Shown one piece after another: positions 52,523 through 61,407 of a stretch of DNA of 64,000 nucleotides. The stretch lies in contig JAFKKG010000011.1 of assembly GCA_017305715.1 (NCBI GenBank), forward strand, positions 1-64,000, written 5' to 3'. Every line of letters begins with the position of its first letter. Position 1 is the stretch's first letter. The DNA is from Hyphomicrobiales bacterium. GTDB lineage: Bacteria > Pseudomonadota > Alphaproteobacteria > Rhizobiales > Xanthobacteraceae. The position numbers and the translations under genes were made by a program. Below the pieces are notes generated by a model, which saw only the letters and a program-made list of their open reading frames with translations, had not been told where the DNA came from and ran no database searches.

Positions 52523-53659
52523 CTAAGGCATGAGCGCACGTATCGCTCCAGCGACGTCCTTCCACCAGCCGTCGAAATCGAACGGTGCCTGTACCTTGGG
52601 CGATTTCAACGCCGCGACGATACCGTCGGCATAGGCTTCGCCGTCCGAGCCGCGCGCGACCAGCACGATGGCGCCGCGGTCGATCAGTTCCCGGAAGCGG
52701 GGATGATGATCGAACTCTTCCGCCAGCACGGGCCCGGTGACGATTAGCGGCTTGCCCGATTGCACGCAGGCCAGGACGCTGGAACGGCGAGCCGTAAGCC
52801 CTTCATCCAGCGGGTAGCAGAACGCGTCGACCGCGCCGAACAGGCCGAACACCTCGTGATCGGAGGCGACGAAGCCGGAGACGATCACATCTCCGGCGAT
52901 ATCGAGTTCGCGGGCGCGCGCATAGAAGTCCTGCTCGACGGTGTCGACACCGCGGATGAAGGAGCCGATATAGACGATCAGCGGCTTGAGGCCCCGTCGC
53001 TTCAGGATCGCGCCGATCTCGAGCAGCGCATTGGGTTGCTTGGCCGGATAGATCGACCCGAAATGGCCGATCACCAGCCGGCCGTCGTGCCGCGCAGCCA
53101 CGAGCCGGTGCCGCAACTCCGAATCTGCGATTCCTGCCGAGGCCTCGATGTTCGGGGGCAACGGCGCCAGCACGCATTTTTTTGCGGTCCAGCCGACCAG
53201 GGGAGCTTCGGACAATTCACGGCGCACCAGCGGCGAGAACATGACGATGGTATCGGCCAATAGCAGGGCCGGCATATAGGTGATGCGGCGCATCCAGTGC
53301 AGGCCGGACCATTCGTGCTGAATCAAGACAGCCTTGCGCCGCCGCAGCCGAGCGATGGCCAGCGCCAGCAGCGGCGCGAACATCACGCGCTTCCAGGCGA
53401 CGATCGGAAAATTGCAGACCACGCTCTGCGCCGAGCCGACGGCGCGCCAGATATCGCGAACCGATCCTTCTGATCGCGTCAGGGTTAACGTCGTGCAACT
53501 GCCTGGTTCGATCTTTTCGACCGTCTCGCCCAGCAGCCGCGTGAATTGCCCGACGCCACACTGCATTTGCGGTCCCGCGCCGAGAAACAGCGCCCGATAT
53601 CGGGGATCTGACGTCATCGTATCGCGGCGGTCTTTCCAGGGAATGTCGCCGTTAGCCAT
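52523..53659 (-). CDS. Glycosyltransferase, GT-B fold
   Basis: A 378-residue soluble GT4-like enzyme. Early GAGPQMQCGVGQFTRLL and a mid-protein GHFGSIYPAKQPNALLEIGA begin the two Rossmann domains; the GT4 E-x7-E signature appears loosely as DAFCYPLDEGLTARRSSVLA. It would add a sugar from a nucleotide donor. Start 53659 (MANGDIP) has GGGA nearby; 53617 (MTSDPRY) is an alternative. It is the only leftward gene between two rightward units, so it has its own promoter in 53660-53858, shared with the divergent cupin-like gene. Confidence 0.85.
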   Translation of the reverse strand: MANGDIPWKDRRDTMTSDPRYRALFLGAGPQMQCGVGQFTRLLGETVEKIEPGSCTTLTLTRSEGSVRDIWRAVGSAQSVVCNFPIVAWKRVMFAPLLALAIARLRRRKAVLIQHEWSGLHWMRRITYMPALLLADTIVMFSPLVRRELSEAPLVGWTAKKCVLAPLPPNIEASAGIADSELRHRLVAARHDGRLVIGHFGSIYPAKQPNALLEIGAILKRRGLKPLIVYIGSFIRGVDTVEQDFYARARELDIAGDVIVSGFVASDHEVFGLFGAVDAFCYPLDEGLTARRSSVLACVQSGKPLIVTGPVLAEEFDHHPRFRELIDRGAIVLVARGSDGEAYADGIVAALKSPKVQAPFDFDGWWKDVAGAIRALMP

Positions 53660-53858
53660 ACATCCCAGACATTAGCTTCCGGTAAGCGGCAGGGCCGATC
53701 CGGCGGCACCGTTCTTGCCAATCTGACGGCGAAGACCGCCGGGCCGTCTCATAACGGGACATCGGGCGATCAAGCCATTCGCGGCGCGTGCTGATTTCGG
53801 GACATCCGGAACGGCGCCGTCGAAAAAACGAACTGTAAGCCAGCAGGAGAGCGCGACC

Positions 53859-54794
53859 ATGACAGGCCAGATCTTCACCAAATGGGACGAAACGCATTCC
53901 GAATTGTGGAGCCGTCAGCCAATCCGGCTCGAGCACGAGATGCACAAGTCACCGGCTTTCTCGATGGATGATCTCGCCAGACTGATCGAGGGTTATCCGC
54001 GCGAGCATTACAGCCTGGTGCAGACCGGCGCCCGCGGCTCCAAGAAGCTGTGGCGCGAAGGCGACATCGGCAATCTCAGCGGCGGCGAAGTGATCGAGGC
54101 GATCTCCCGCGGCGGGCTTTGGCTCAACATGCGCGACGTCGGTTCGGTCGACAGCCGCTATCGCAAGCTGGTCGACAAGATGTTCGAGGAAATCCACGCC
54201 AAGATGCCCAGCTTCGCCATTCCGAAGGGCCATCAGGAGAGCATCCTGATTTCCGCGCCGGATGCGCAGGTCTATTATCACGCCGACATGCCGGGCCAGA
54301 GCCTGGTCCAGATCGCCGGCCGCAAGCGGGTCTATGTCTATCCGAACACGGCGCCGTTCATCACGCCGGAGCATCTCGAGGACATCGCGCTGTTCAACGT
54401 CGAAGTCGATCTGCCCTACAAGGAATGGTACGACGACCACGCCAAGGTGCTCGACATCGGACCCGGCCAGATGCTCGGCTGGCAGATGAACGCTCCGCAC
54501 CGGGTCGAGAACCTCGACACGTTCAGCGTCTCGATGACGATTTCCTATACCAATGACGAGATTCGCCGCTCCGAGATCGTCCACCTCGCCAACGGCATGC
54601 TGCGGCATCGCTTCGGTTACACGCCGAAGAGCCGTAACCTTCGCGGGCCGGCCTTTTTCGCCAAGGCTGTCATGCAGAAGCTGCTGCGCGACGGCAAATG
54701 GGTCAAGCGCGAGCGCAGCGCCCGCCGTCCGATCGACTTCCGTCTCGACAAGGCCCAGCCCGGCAAGCTCGTCGATTTGCCGAAGGCGGCCTGA
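53859..54794 (+). CDS. Cupin-like (JmjC-fold) protein, possible Fe(II)/2-oxoglutarate oxygenase
   Basis: A 311-residue cytoplasmic protein. YYHADMPGQSL supplies His141 and Asp143, GRKRVYVYP a substrate-binding arginine region, and MNAPHRVEN supplies His214. This spacing, HxD then a histidine about 70 residues later, is the iron triad of cupin-like/JmjC oxygenases. AGGAG lies about 8 bases before the ATG. It precedes the GNAT/CelD gene by 17 bases. A hydroxylation of a sugar, lipid or protein side chain in polysaccharide assembly is possible; target unknown. Confidence 0.75.
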   Translation: MTGQIFTKWDETHSELWSRQPIRLEHEMHKSPAFSMDDLARLIEGYPREHYSLVQTGARGSKKLWREGDIGNLSGGEVIEAISRGGLWLNMRDVGSVDSRYRKLVDKMFEEIHAKMPSFAIPKGHQESILISAPDAQVYYHADMPGQSLVQIAGRKRVYVYPNTAPFITPEHLEDIALFNVEVDLPYKEWYDDHAKVLDIGPGQMLGWQMNAPHRVENLDTFSVSMTISYTNDEIRRSEIVHLANGMLRHRFGYTPKSRNLRGPAFFAKAVMQKLLRDGKWVKRERSARRPIDFRLDKAQPGKLVDLPKAA

Positions 54795-54811
54795 GCGGGA
54801 TTGTCATTGTC

Positions 54812-56002
54812 ATGACGGTGCTGGCGACAAATGCCGGGAAACTGGACGCGCGGGCAAAGACCCGCGCGGCCGGATACCGCATCGAACTGGTCGCCGACTG
54901 GAAACAGGCTGTGGCGCGCTGGAGCGATGTCAGCCCGTCGACGCCGTTCCAGCATCCGCAATGGTATGCGGCCTGGTACGACGCCTTCGCCGTCGCCGAT
55001 GGTGTCGAGCCCTTGATTGCCATCGTCACCGATGCCTCGACCGGCGAGCAGGCCGCCCTGCTGCCGCTGATCCGCCGCCGGCAGAGCAATATTTCGATCG
55101 TCGAATTCGCCGATCTCGATCTCACCGATTACAACGCCCCGATCCTGGGCCCCGCGGCGCCACGCGACGCCGGCGCGGCGCGCGCGTTGTGGCGCGATCT
55201 GCGATCCGCGCTGCGCCGGATGCAAGGCGGCGCCGACCTCATCCGGCTGCGCAAGGTCCCGCTTGATTGCGACGGCCGGCCCAATCCGCTGGCATTGCTC
55301 GGCGATGCCGGCTCGTGCGCGCTCAACGGCAATGTCGCCGTCACCGGCGAGGATTACGACGCTTGGCGCTACACGCTCGAAAAGACCGTGCGCAAGGAGC
55401 TGGAGCGCAGCTGGCGCGTTTTCACGCGCGACCCGGCCGCTTCGTTTCAGATCGTCACCGACAAGGCGGCGGCGCTGCGGATTCTCGCGACCACGGAGGT
55501 CCAGCAGGGCACGCGGATGCGGAGCCTCGGGCTCAATTTCATCCTCAATGACGAGACCTGCGCCACGTTCTACCGCAACCTGGTGCGCGACGGCGTCGGC
55601 AGCGGCTATGCTGTGGTGACGGCGCTCAGGGTCGGCGACGAAATCGTCGCGACGCTGCTGGGGATTCGCTGCGGCGCGCGCTACGTGATGATCCGCATCA
55701 GCAATGCCGGCGAGAAATGGTCGAACTGTTCGCCCGGCCGGCTGATCATCGAACGCACGATGGCGGCGCTGCACGGGGACGGCGTGCGGGAATTCGACTT
55801 TTCCGTCGGCAATTACGCCTACAAGCGCCGCTTCGGCGTCGCGTCCTTGCCGCTGGTCGATATCAGCGCCGCACTGGGTTGGCGCGGTCTGCCCCATGCC
55901 TTGCGCGACCGCGCCGCGCGCGAACTGCGCAACTATCCGAAGCTTTCGGCGCGCTTGAAGCGCGCGCTCGGCAAGCCGCCGTCGCGCGAAGAGGTCCACT
56001 GA
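54812..56002 (+). CDS. GNAT / CelD-BcsL-like acyltransferase
   Basis: A 396-residue protein of the Acetyltransf_6 (CelD, FemAB-like) group. Typical pieces are STPFQHPQWYAAWYDAF near the N-terminus, ALLPLIRRRQSNISIVEFAD, and in the catalytic half ATLLGIRCGARYVMIRISNA then WSNCSPGRLIIERTMAAL, EFDFSVGNYAYKRRFG. Members act in cellulose and other polysaccharide biosynthesis and in exosortase-linked systems. ATG 54812 chosen because it begins right after the cupin gene (17 bases). Same unit as the cupin-like protein and the methyltransferase. Confidence 0.88.
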   Translation: MTVLATNAGKLDARAKTRAAGYRIELVADWKQAVARWSDVSPSTPFQHPQWYAAWYDAFAVADGVEPLIAIVTDASTGEQAALLPLIRRRQSNISIVEFADLDLTDYNAPILGPAAPRDAGAARALWRDLRSALRRMQGGADLIRLRKVPLDCDGRPNPLALLGDAGSCALNGNVAVTGEDYDAWRYTLEKTVRKELERSWRVFTRDPAASFQIVTDKAAALRILATTEVQQGTRMRSLGLNFILNDETCATFYRNLVRDGVGSGYAVVTALRVGDEIVATLLGIRCGARYVMIRISNAGEKWSNCSPGRLIIERTMAALHGDGVREFDFSVGNYAYKRRFGVASLPLVDISAALGWRGLPHALRDRAARELRNYPKLSARLKRALGKPPSREEVH

Positions 56003-56056
56003 TCGAGAGCCGCCTGTCCTTATTGAACCAATGCGACGCAAATTCCGGAGTGCCCC

Positions 56057-56878
56057 ATGAATCCCGCCCACGTCCACGCCGTCAAGCGCGCCATCTCGAC
56101 CTATGCGCCCGCCCTGTTCAGCGCGATCCGCTACGGCCGGAGCGTGGCGCACCGCCGGCGGAATGTGCGCCTGCAATCGAGGCTGACGCCCTGGAAGGAA
56201 GCCTTCGTCCGCAAGTTCGGCTCGGTGGTGCAGGGCGGCCCGTTCGCCGGCATGACATTCCATGCGCGCAAACTCGAACACGTCTATCTGCCGCTACTGA
56301 CCGGCAGCTACGAGGCCGAGATCCACGGCTTCATCGAAACCGCGCTGCAGCGCGGACCGAAAGTCATCGCCGACGTCGGTTGCGAGGATGGATTCGTTGC
56401 GGTCGGCCTCGCGCTGCGGGCTCCGGGCGCCAAGGTATTTGCCTATGACATCCTCAGCGTTGCGCGTGACCTGTGCCGCGAACTCGCCCGTCTCAACAAG
56501 GTCGAGGACCGCGTGATCGTCGGGGGCGAGTGCACGCCCGAGACGTTGAACACGATCTGCAGCGAGCGCTCGCTGGTGTTCTCCGATTGCGAGAGTTACG
56601 AACTCGAACTGCTCGACCCCGACAAGGTTCCGGCGTTGAGGAACGCGGACATCATTGTCGAACTGCACGATTTCATGCGCACCGATATCGCGATCACGCC
56701 GACGGTGCTGGCGCGGTTCGAGGCAACGCATGACATCACGGTGACCGGCCTGAAACGCCGGTCGGCCGACGACTTTGCAAGCCTTGCGATGCTGCCGAAG
56801 GAAGTGCGCGCCCAGGCGCTTCACGAGGACCGCGTCGAATATCAGCAATGGGCCTATCTGAAGGCGAAGAACTGGTAA
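56057..56878 (+). CDS. SAM-dependent methyltransferase-like protein
   Basis: A 273-residue protein with a Rossmann-fold motif VIADVGCEDGFVAVGLAL at residues 103-120 and FAYDILSVARDLC as the second acidic strand. This resembles FkbM-type or class I methyltransferases acting on sugars. The N-terminal 100 residues are basic and lack a signal peptide. GGAGT precedes the ATG by 6 bases. Third gene of the rightward unit 53.9-57.3 kb. Substrate unknown; it may instead be an inactive SAM-binding protein. Confidence 0.75.
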   Translation: MNPAHVHAVKRAISTYAPALFSAIRYGRSVAHRRRNVRLQSRLTPWKEAFVRKFGSVVQGGPFAGMTFHARKLEHVYLPLLTGSYEAEIHGFIETALQRGPKVIADVGCEDGFVAVGLALRAPGAKVFAYDILSVARDLCRELARLNKVEDRVIVGGECTPETLNTICSERSLVFSDCESYELELLDPDKVPALRNADIIVELHDFMRTDIAITPTVLARFEATHDITVTGLKRRSADDFASLAMLPKEVRAQALHEDRVEYQQWAYLKAKNW

Positions 56879-57086
56879 GCGGTACTGCTCGCTAAGCCAT
56901 TGTCACACGAAGAGAACTGAGCGCCTTGTGGCAGCGACGACACGGTCGTGCAAAACTGTCACACGCGCCGGCATTGTGCGCCTGTTCTTCCTGTGTTCGC
57001 AAGAGTTCATGATCGTATTCGCAGCCCGGGCGTATGCTGGCTGTCGGGTCAAGGGCTACTGGTGAATGCTTGCGTGGGAGACCGAT

Positions 57087-57269
57087 ATGCCAGCCTATAT
57101 CCATCATCACGACGACATCGAGCCCGCCTTCATCATTTGTCCGAGCTGCGTCGGGCTGCCGATGTTCGTGCGCGACGTCGAGCCGCATTGGAGCATGGCG
57201 AAGATCTACTTCACCTATGAATGCTCGGACTGCGGCGCCGAGATTCGTCACACGGTCGTGAAGCACTAG
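57087..57269 (+). CDS. Small zinc-ribbon-like protein, 60 residues
   Basis: A short protein with CPSC (Cys18, Cys21) and CSDC (Cys46, Cys49), enough for one zinc ribbon, plus a His-rich N-terminus (HHHDD). ATG 57087 has GGGAG 6 bases upstream. The 208-base gap before it contains no gene I can support. It is convergent with the PLP decarboxylase gene, 38 bases between ends. Small ribbons of this kind are found singly in many alphaproteobacteria; function unknown. Confidence 0.7.
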   Translation: MPAYIHHHDDIEPAFIICPSCVGLPMFVRDVEPHWSMAKIYFTYECSDCGAEIRHTVVKH

Positions 57270-57307
57270 CGTTCGGGTGGGCAGAGGCGCGCTTGCGCCG
57301 TTGCGGC

Positions 57308-58609
57308 TCACGACGCGTCGCGCAGGTGAATGATTTCGATATTGCCGTTCTCGACCAGGATTTCGCTGGGCAATGGATGGCTTAGAAATCCGACGGGGCT
57401 TGCCGTCCTGCCGTAAGCCCCCGATTGCAGCACGGCGATAAGATCGCCTGCGGCAAGGTCCGGCATCTCGGCCTTCCGGGCCAGCGTATCCAGCGGCGTG
57501 CAGAGGGGACCGACGATCGTTGCCGGCGATCCCTCGCCCGCATTCATGCGAGCGGGCGCAAGAATCGGATAATCCCGCTTGATGACCTGACCGAGGTTGC
57601 CGGAGGCTGCAAGATGGTGATGCATGCCGCCGTCGGTGATCAGGAAGCGGATGCCGCGCGAGATCTTCGCAGCATTGATCCCGGCCACATAGATTCCGGC
57701 CGGACCGACCAGAAAGCGGCCGGGCTCCACCACGATGCGGGCGCCGGCAAGCCGCGGGGCGGACTTCAACCGCTGGCGAAGCAAGGCCAGGCCGCGCGAC
57801 AGCTTCGCCAGATCGAGTTCGCCATCGCCCGCGAAATAGGGAATGCCGAGCCCGCCGCCGAGGTCGATGGTCTTGAGCGGATGTGCGGCGATGTCAGCCA
57901 CGCGTTCGGCCACGTCGATGCCATGCCGCCATTGCGCAAGCAGCACCGCCTCATCGAGGATCTGCGTGCCGGCGAAAAGATGTATGCCACACAGATCCAG
58001 TCCGGGCGCGGACTGCACCTGGCCGACGACCTCGGCGATGGTTTCTTCGTCAAAGCCGAACGGCGCCGGCTTGCCGCCCATGCGCATGGCGCCGCCTTGC
58101 GCCGAGGCCACCGGATTGACTCGGATCGCGACCGGCACCGTGACGTCGAGGCGCGCGGCGATCGCCTTCAGCCTGTCGATCTCCTCAAAACTCTCGAGGT
58201 GAATTTCGCCGATGCCGCCGGCGACGCTCTCAAGTTCATGGGCGCTCTTGGCCGGTCCGGCGAACAGAATATCCTCAGGGCTGACACCGGCGGCTCGAGC
58301 GGCGCGGTATTCGCCGAGCGAGGCGATCTCGACGCCCGCGCCCTCGTCGCGGAGCAGGCGGATGATTGCCGCGGCAGGGTTGGCCTTGACCGAATAATGG
58401 ACCCTCGCAAAGCCTGACAGCGCCCCGGCAAGCGCACGGTAATTGCGGCGTATCACGCCGCCGTCATAGACAAACATCGGCGTGCCGTAGCGCGCCGCGA
58501 GCTCGCGGAGCGGGATGCCGCCGGCCAAAAGGTCCGCGCCGGCGACGCCGAACTGACGTGATGCCAGCGCGTTGGCGAAGCCGGATGGATCTGGCTCAGG
58601 CCGGTGCAT
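57308..58609 (-). CDS. PLP-dependent decarboxylase, exosortase-A-associated type
   Basis: A 433-residue fold-type III PLP enzyme related to diaminopimelate/ornithine decarboxylases. Lys75 in HYSVKANP binds PLP; DLGGGLGIPYF, EPGRFLVGPAG and GPLCTPLDTLAR (with the catalytic Cys) and YGRTASPVGFL complete the family order. This version resembles the decarboxylase found next to an AMP ligase in exosortase-A gene sets. Its start overlaps the ligase stop by 14 bases. It may decarboxylate an amino acid carried on the adjacent carrier protein, an inference. Confidence 0.85.
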   Translation of the reverse strand: MHRPEPDPSGFANALASRQFGVAGADLLAGGIPLRELAARYGTPMFVYDGGVIRRNYRALAGALSGFARVHYSVKANPAAAIIRLLRDEGAGVEIASLGEYRAARAAGVSPEDILFAGPAKSAHELESVAGGIGEIHLESFEEIDRLKAIAARLDVTVPVAIRVNPVASAQGGAMRMGGKPAPFGFDEETIAEVVGQVQSAPGLDLCGIHLFAGTQILDEAVLLAQWRHGIDVAERVADIAAHPLKTIDLGGGLGIPYFAGDGELDLAKLSRGLALLRQRLKSAPRLAGARIVVEPGRFLVGPAGIYVAGINAAKISRGIRFLITDGGMHHHLAASGNLGQVIKRDYPILAPARMNAGEGSPATIVGPLCTPLDTLARKAEMPDLAAGDLIAVLQSGAYGRTASPVGFLSHPLPSEILVENGNIEIIHLRDAS

Positions 58610-60158
58610 GCTTGCTTCGTTGCTGCGCCAGCAGTGGGTAATCGAGCTTGCCGTTCGGCGTCGTTGGCAGCGCATCGACCAGTTCGATCATGCGTGGCAT
58701 CATGAACGCCGGCAGTCGATGCGAAATGCTCTGCAGAATGTCGTGAACGCCGGCTTCCTTTTCCAGCGGCACGGCGACGGCATGAACCTTCTGCCCGGCC
58801 AGCGGGTCGGGCAGTCCAATGACCGCGACCTGCCGGAACGCCCCGGTCGCCATCAAGACCTCTTCGACTTCGGTCGGGCTGATCCGATAGCCTGACGACT
58901 TGATCATGGCGTCCGCCCGGCCGACAAAGCTGAAAAAGCCTTCCTCGTCCTCAACGACGAGGTCGCCGGAATAGCACACGATCTCGCCGCCTTGGGCTGC
59001 GCTCCTGAAGGGGTGCGGACGCAGCACCGTCGCGGTATCTTCGGGCCGGCTCCAGTATCCCAATGAGACGGTCGGCCCACGATGAACCAGAATTCCGGGC
59101 TCGCCCGGCCTGGCGCGCCGTCCGTCCGGTGTGACGGCGAACACCTCGCACTCGGGAATGGCCTTGCCGATCGACATCGGCCGCCGGTCGATTTCGTCGG
59201 GAGGCAAATAGGTCGAACGAAACGCTTCCGTCAGGCCGTACATCAGGAAGATGCGCGTGTCGGCCAGCATCTCGCGCAACCGTCGCACCGTCTCCGTCGG
59301 GACCGCGCCGCCCGAATTGGTGATGTAGCGCAGGGTCGGAAGCCTGGTGTGGCGAAGCAACGGCGACGCCTTCGTCAAAATCGCCCAAATCGTGGGGACG
59401 CCCGCAAGTCCGGTGATCGCATGATCGCTGATGGCGCGGACGATTTCGTCGCCGAGCTGAAACGAGAACAGGACCGTGACGGCGCGCTGCTGGATTGCGG
59501 TCAGCAATTGATTGAGGCCGTAGTCGAAGCTGAACGGCAGAAGGGACAGGATGCGGTCCTGGTCCGTGATCCCGAGGTAATTGACGACGATCCGCGAACC
59601 CGCAAGCAGATTGCGGTGGCTGAGCATGACGCCCTTTGGCAGACCGGTAGAGCCGGACGTATAGAGGATCGCCGCGAGATCTTCGCCGATCGCAAGATCG
59701 CGTCTGGCAGAAGCGGCTGCGGTCGCCGCGTCGCTTGTGATCGCCGCGTCGCCTGCGATCGCCTCGGCGCGCAGAATGGTCAAATGTTCGAGGCCCGCCA
59801 GCGCCTCGGATATCGCTTCGAACAGCGCGCTCGAACAGATCACCATCCGCGCGCCGCAATCTTCCACGATGTGGCGTATCTGGTGCGCGCGCAGAACACT
59901 GTTGACCGGCACGAAGACGCCCGCCGCCAGACTGACGCCGAGTATCGCCCAGCACTCCTCGATGCTCTTCGGGAGCACGATCGCGACACGATCACCAGGC
60001 GACAGGCCGTGGGCTGCAAGCGATGCGGCGCATCGCGTGGCGAGCTGCGAGAAGGCATGGTAACTGACCCACCGCGGGCCATCGATCAGCGCAACCCTGT
60101 CGGCATCACCCTCGCGCGGTGCGAGCAGGTGATGAACGAGATAGGGCGAATGGATCAC
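58596..60158 (-). CDS. AMP-forming acyl/aminoacyl ligase, exosortase-A-associated type
   Basis: A 520-residue ANL-superfamily enzyme. P-loop YTSGSTGLPKG at residues 166-176, YGLTEAFRS with the adenylate motif, SGD, GYRISPTEVEE and a C-terminal catalytic lysine in PNGKLDY are intact. It activates a carboxylate as adenylate and transfers it to a thiol, here most likely the phosphopantetheine arm of the adjacent carrier protein. GTG start overlaps the carrier-protein stop by 4 bases (GTGA). Exosortase-A-associated ligases form a distinct subgroup that this matches by partner genes and pattern. Confidence 0.85.
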   Translation of the reverse strand: MIHSPYLVHHLLAPREGDADRVALIDGPRWVSYHAFSQLATRCAASLAAHGLSPGDRVAIVLPKSIEECWAILGVSLAAGVFVPVNSVLRAHQIRHIVEDCGARMVICSSALFEAISEALAGLEHLTILRAEAIAGDAAITSDAATAAASARRDLAIGEDLAAILYTSGSTGLPKGVMLSHRNLLAGSRIVVNYLGITDQDRILSLLPFSFDYGLNQLLTAIQQRAVTVLFSFQLGDEIVRAISDHAITGLAGVPTIWAILTKASPLLRHTRLPTLRYITNSGGAVPTETVRRLREMLADTRIFLMYGLTEAFRSTYLPPDEIDRRPMSIGKAIPECEVFAVTPDGRRARPGEPGILVHRGPTVSLGYWSRPEDTATVLRPHPFRSAAQGGEIVCYSGDLVVEDEEGFFSFVGRADAMIKSSGYRISPTEVEEVLMATGAFRQVAVIGLPDPLAGQKVHAVAVPLEKEAGVHDILQSISHRLPAFMMPRMIELVDALPTTPNGKLDYPLLAQQRSKHAPA

Positions 60159-60430
60159 AGTTTGCGCTCGACGAATTCTGCGAGCTTGCCTGCCGTTGCG
60201 AGATTGCCGGCATCGAAATCCTCGTCTTCGAGCGTGATGCCGAATTCTTCGCTAAGGAACGTCATCAGCTCCAGAAATCCCAGGGAATCGATCGCCCCGC
60301 TGTGAAGCAGGGGAGTTGTCGCCTCGACCTCCGCGAGTGCCGGGAACCGGTTCCGCAGATAGCCGCGGATGGTTCGCAAAATGTCGGTCTTCTCCAGGCC
60401 CGCGGCGCTGTTGTCCACGTCAGACTCCAT
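60155..60430 (-). CDS. Acyl carrier protein
   Basis: A 91-residue four-helix carrier protein. The phosphopantetheine site is Ser49 in GAIDSLGFLELM, close to the DSL consensus, followed by FGITLEDEDFDA. Acidic overall, as usual. The ATG at 60430 (MESDVDN) is preferred; the frame extends further upstream but without likeness to a carrier protein. It sits between a GNAT gene (19 bases upstream) and the ligase (4-base overlap), forming a ligase-carrier unit in the manner of the DltA/DltC pair. Confidence 0.85.
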   Translation of the reverse strand: MESDVDNSAAGLEKTDILRTIRGYLRNRFPALAEVEATTPLLHSGAIDSLGFLELMTFLSEEFGITLEDEDFDAGNLATAGKLAEFVERKL

Positions 60431-60449
60431 TGATTCAGGGCCTTGGAGT

Positions 60450-61286
60450 CTATCCGAGAAAAACCAGTTCGGAGTAGGTGTGGTCGATCCCGCTTCGATC
60501 TGTCGCGCCTTTGACATAGGTTGGCGCGGACCATCGCGAGATGCTGCTGCGAATTGTCGCATCTGCGCGATTGGCGTCCATCTGCAGGAAGAAGAGCCGG
60601 TTCCGGAGCAGGAACCGCGAAATGACCGCCAGGTGATCGACGACCAGCCGCTTGCTGCTGGTCAGGATGATGCGAACGCCGGGAAGGCCCCGGCGCCTCA
60701 TTCTGGAAAAGATCAGCGGATGCTGATCTGCGCCGTTGCGCAACACGCCCACGAGGCATCCGAGCCTCGCATGATGGTCGAGCGTGGCGCGGGTAGCATC
60801 CGCCAAACCTGCCTCGTCGGGGGAAATGATCCGCGCCTGCGTGCGTGCCCGCAGCGCCGTCCAGGGCAGCGGAAACACCTGAAATCCCTCATTCAGAATT
60901 TCGAACCCCAGACGTTGATTGATCTTTTGCACGGTCGAACTCGGCGTCAGGTCGGTGAAGACGCTCGCCTCCCGCGCGACGACCTTTTGCAACATGCGCG
61001 CGGCCAGCCAGCGATGCGGTTCATCGACGTACCATGCCGCCAGATTGACGACGTCTCGTGTGCCGCTTGGTCCCGTTTTCCGGCCTGGAATGGTCAGGAC
61101 GATGCCGACGTCGTCGTGACCGACAGCCATCAAAAATCCGATCGGCTCGGCGTCGCGCCGGCTTGGAGAGGACAGGATTTTCCGGAGGGCATTGGCCCAG
61201 AACGATTCCGTTTTCTCCGGAAAGCCGCGCTTCAGGACGGCGAGGGCCTCGGCCGAATTGCAATCATCGATCGCGCGTAGTTTCAT
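60450..61286 (-). CDS. GNAT-fold acyltransferase
   Basis: A 278-residue protein with GNAT features: an N-terminal acceptor half (MKLRAIDDCNSAEALAVLKR), a cofactor loop region around AAWYVDEPHRWLAARMLQKV and NQRLGFEILNEGFQVF, typical of N-acetyltransferases. The start at 61286 (ATG, weak ribosome site) is preferred; the longer frame from 61328 starts with TTG. First gene of the leftward GNAT-carrier-ligase-decarboxylase unit. It could transfer the group carried by the ACP onto an amino sugar. Not characterised. Confidence 0.7.
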   Translation of the reverse strand: MKLRAIDDCNSAEALAVLKRGFPEKTESFWANALRKILSSPSRRDAEPIGFLMAVGHDDVGIVLTIPGRKTGPSGTRDVVNLAAWYVDEPHRWLAARMLQKVVAREASVFTDLTPSSTVQKINQRLGFEILNEGFQVFPLPWTALRARTQARIISPDEAGLADATRATLDHHARLGCLVGVLRNGADQHPLIFSRMRRRGLPGVRIILTSSKRLVVDHLAVISRFLLRNRLFFLQMDANRADATIRSSISRWSAPTYVKGATDRSGIDHTYSELVFLG

Positions 61287-61407
61287 GATCCCGGTACTGA
61301 TCGAGCGGTGTCCCTCCCGTCGCGTCAAACGACGATGTTAAACCGAACGGGAACCTCCCGATATCGGGCGTTCCGTCGCATGCGGGGTATCGATGCAAGC
61401 AGGTGCG

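Noticed and set aside
54617-56281. A 554-residue open frame on the - strand
   Set aside because: Antisense to the CelD-like gene and flanks; no signal, fold or motif, and the + strand gene has a family match and good spacing to its neighbour.
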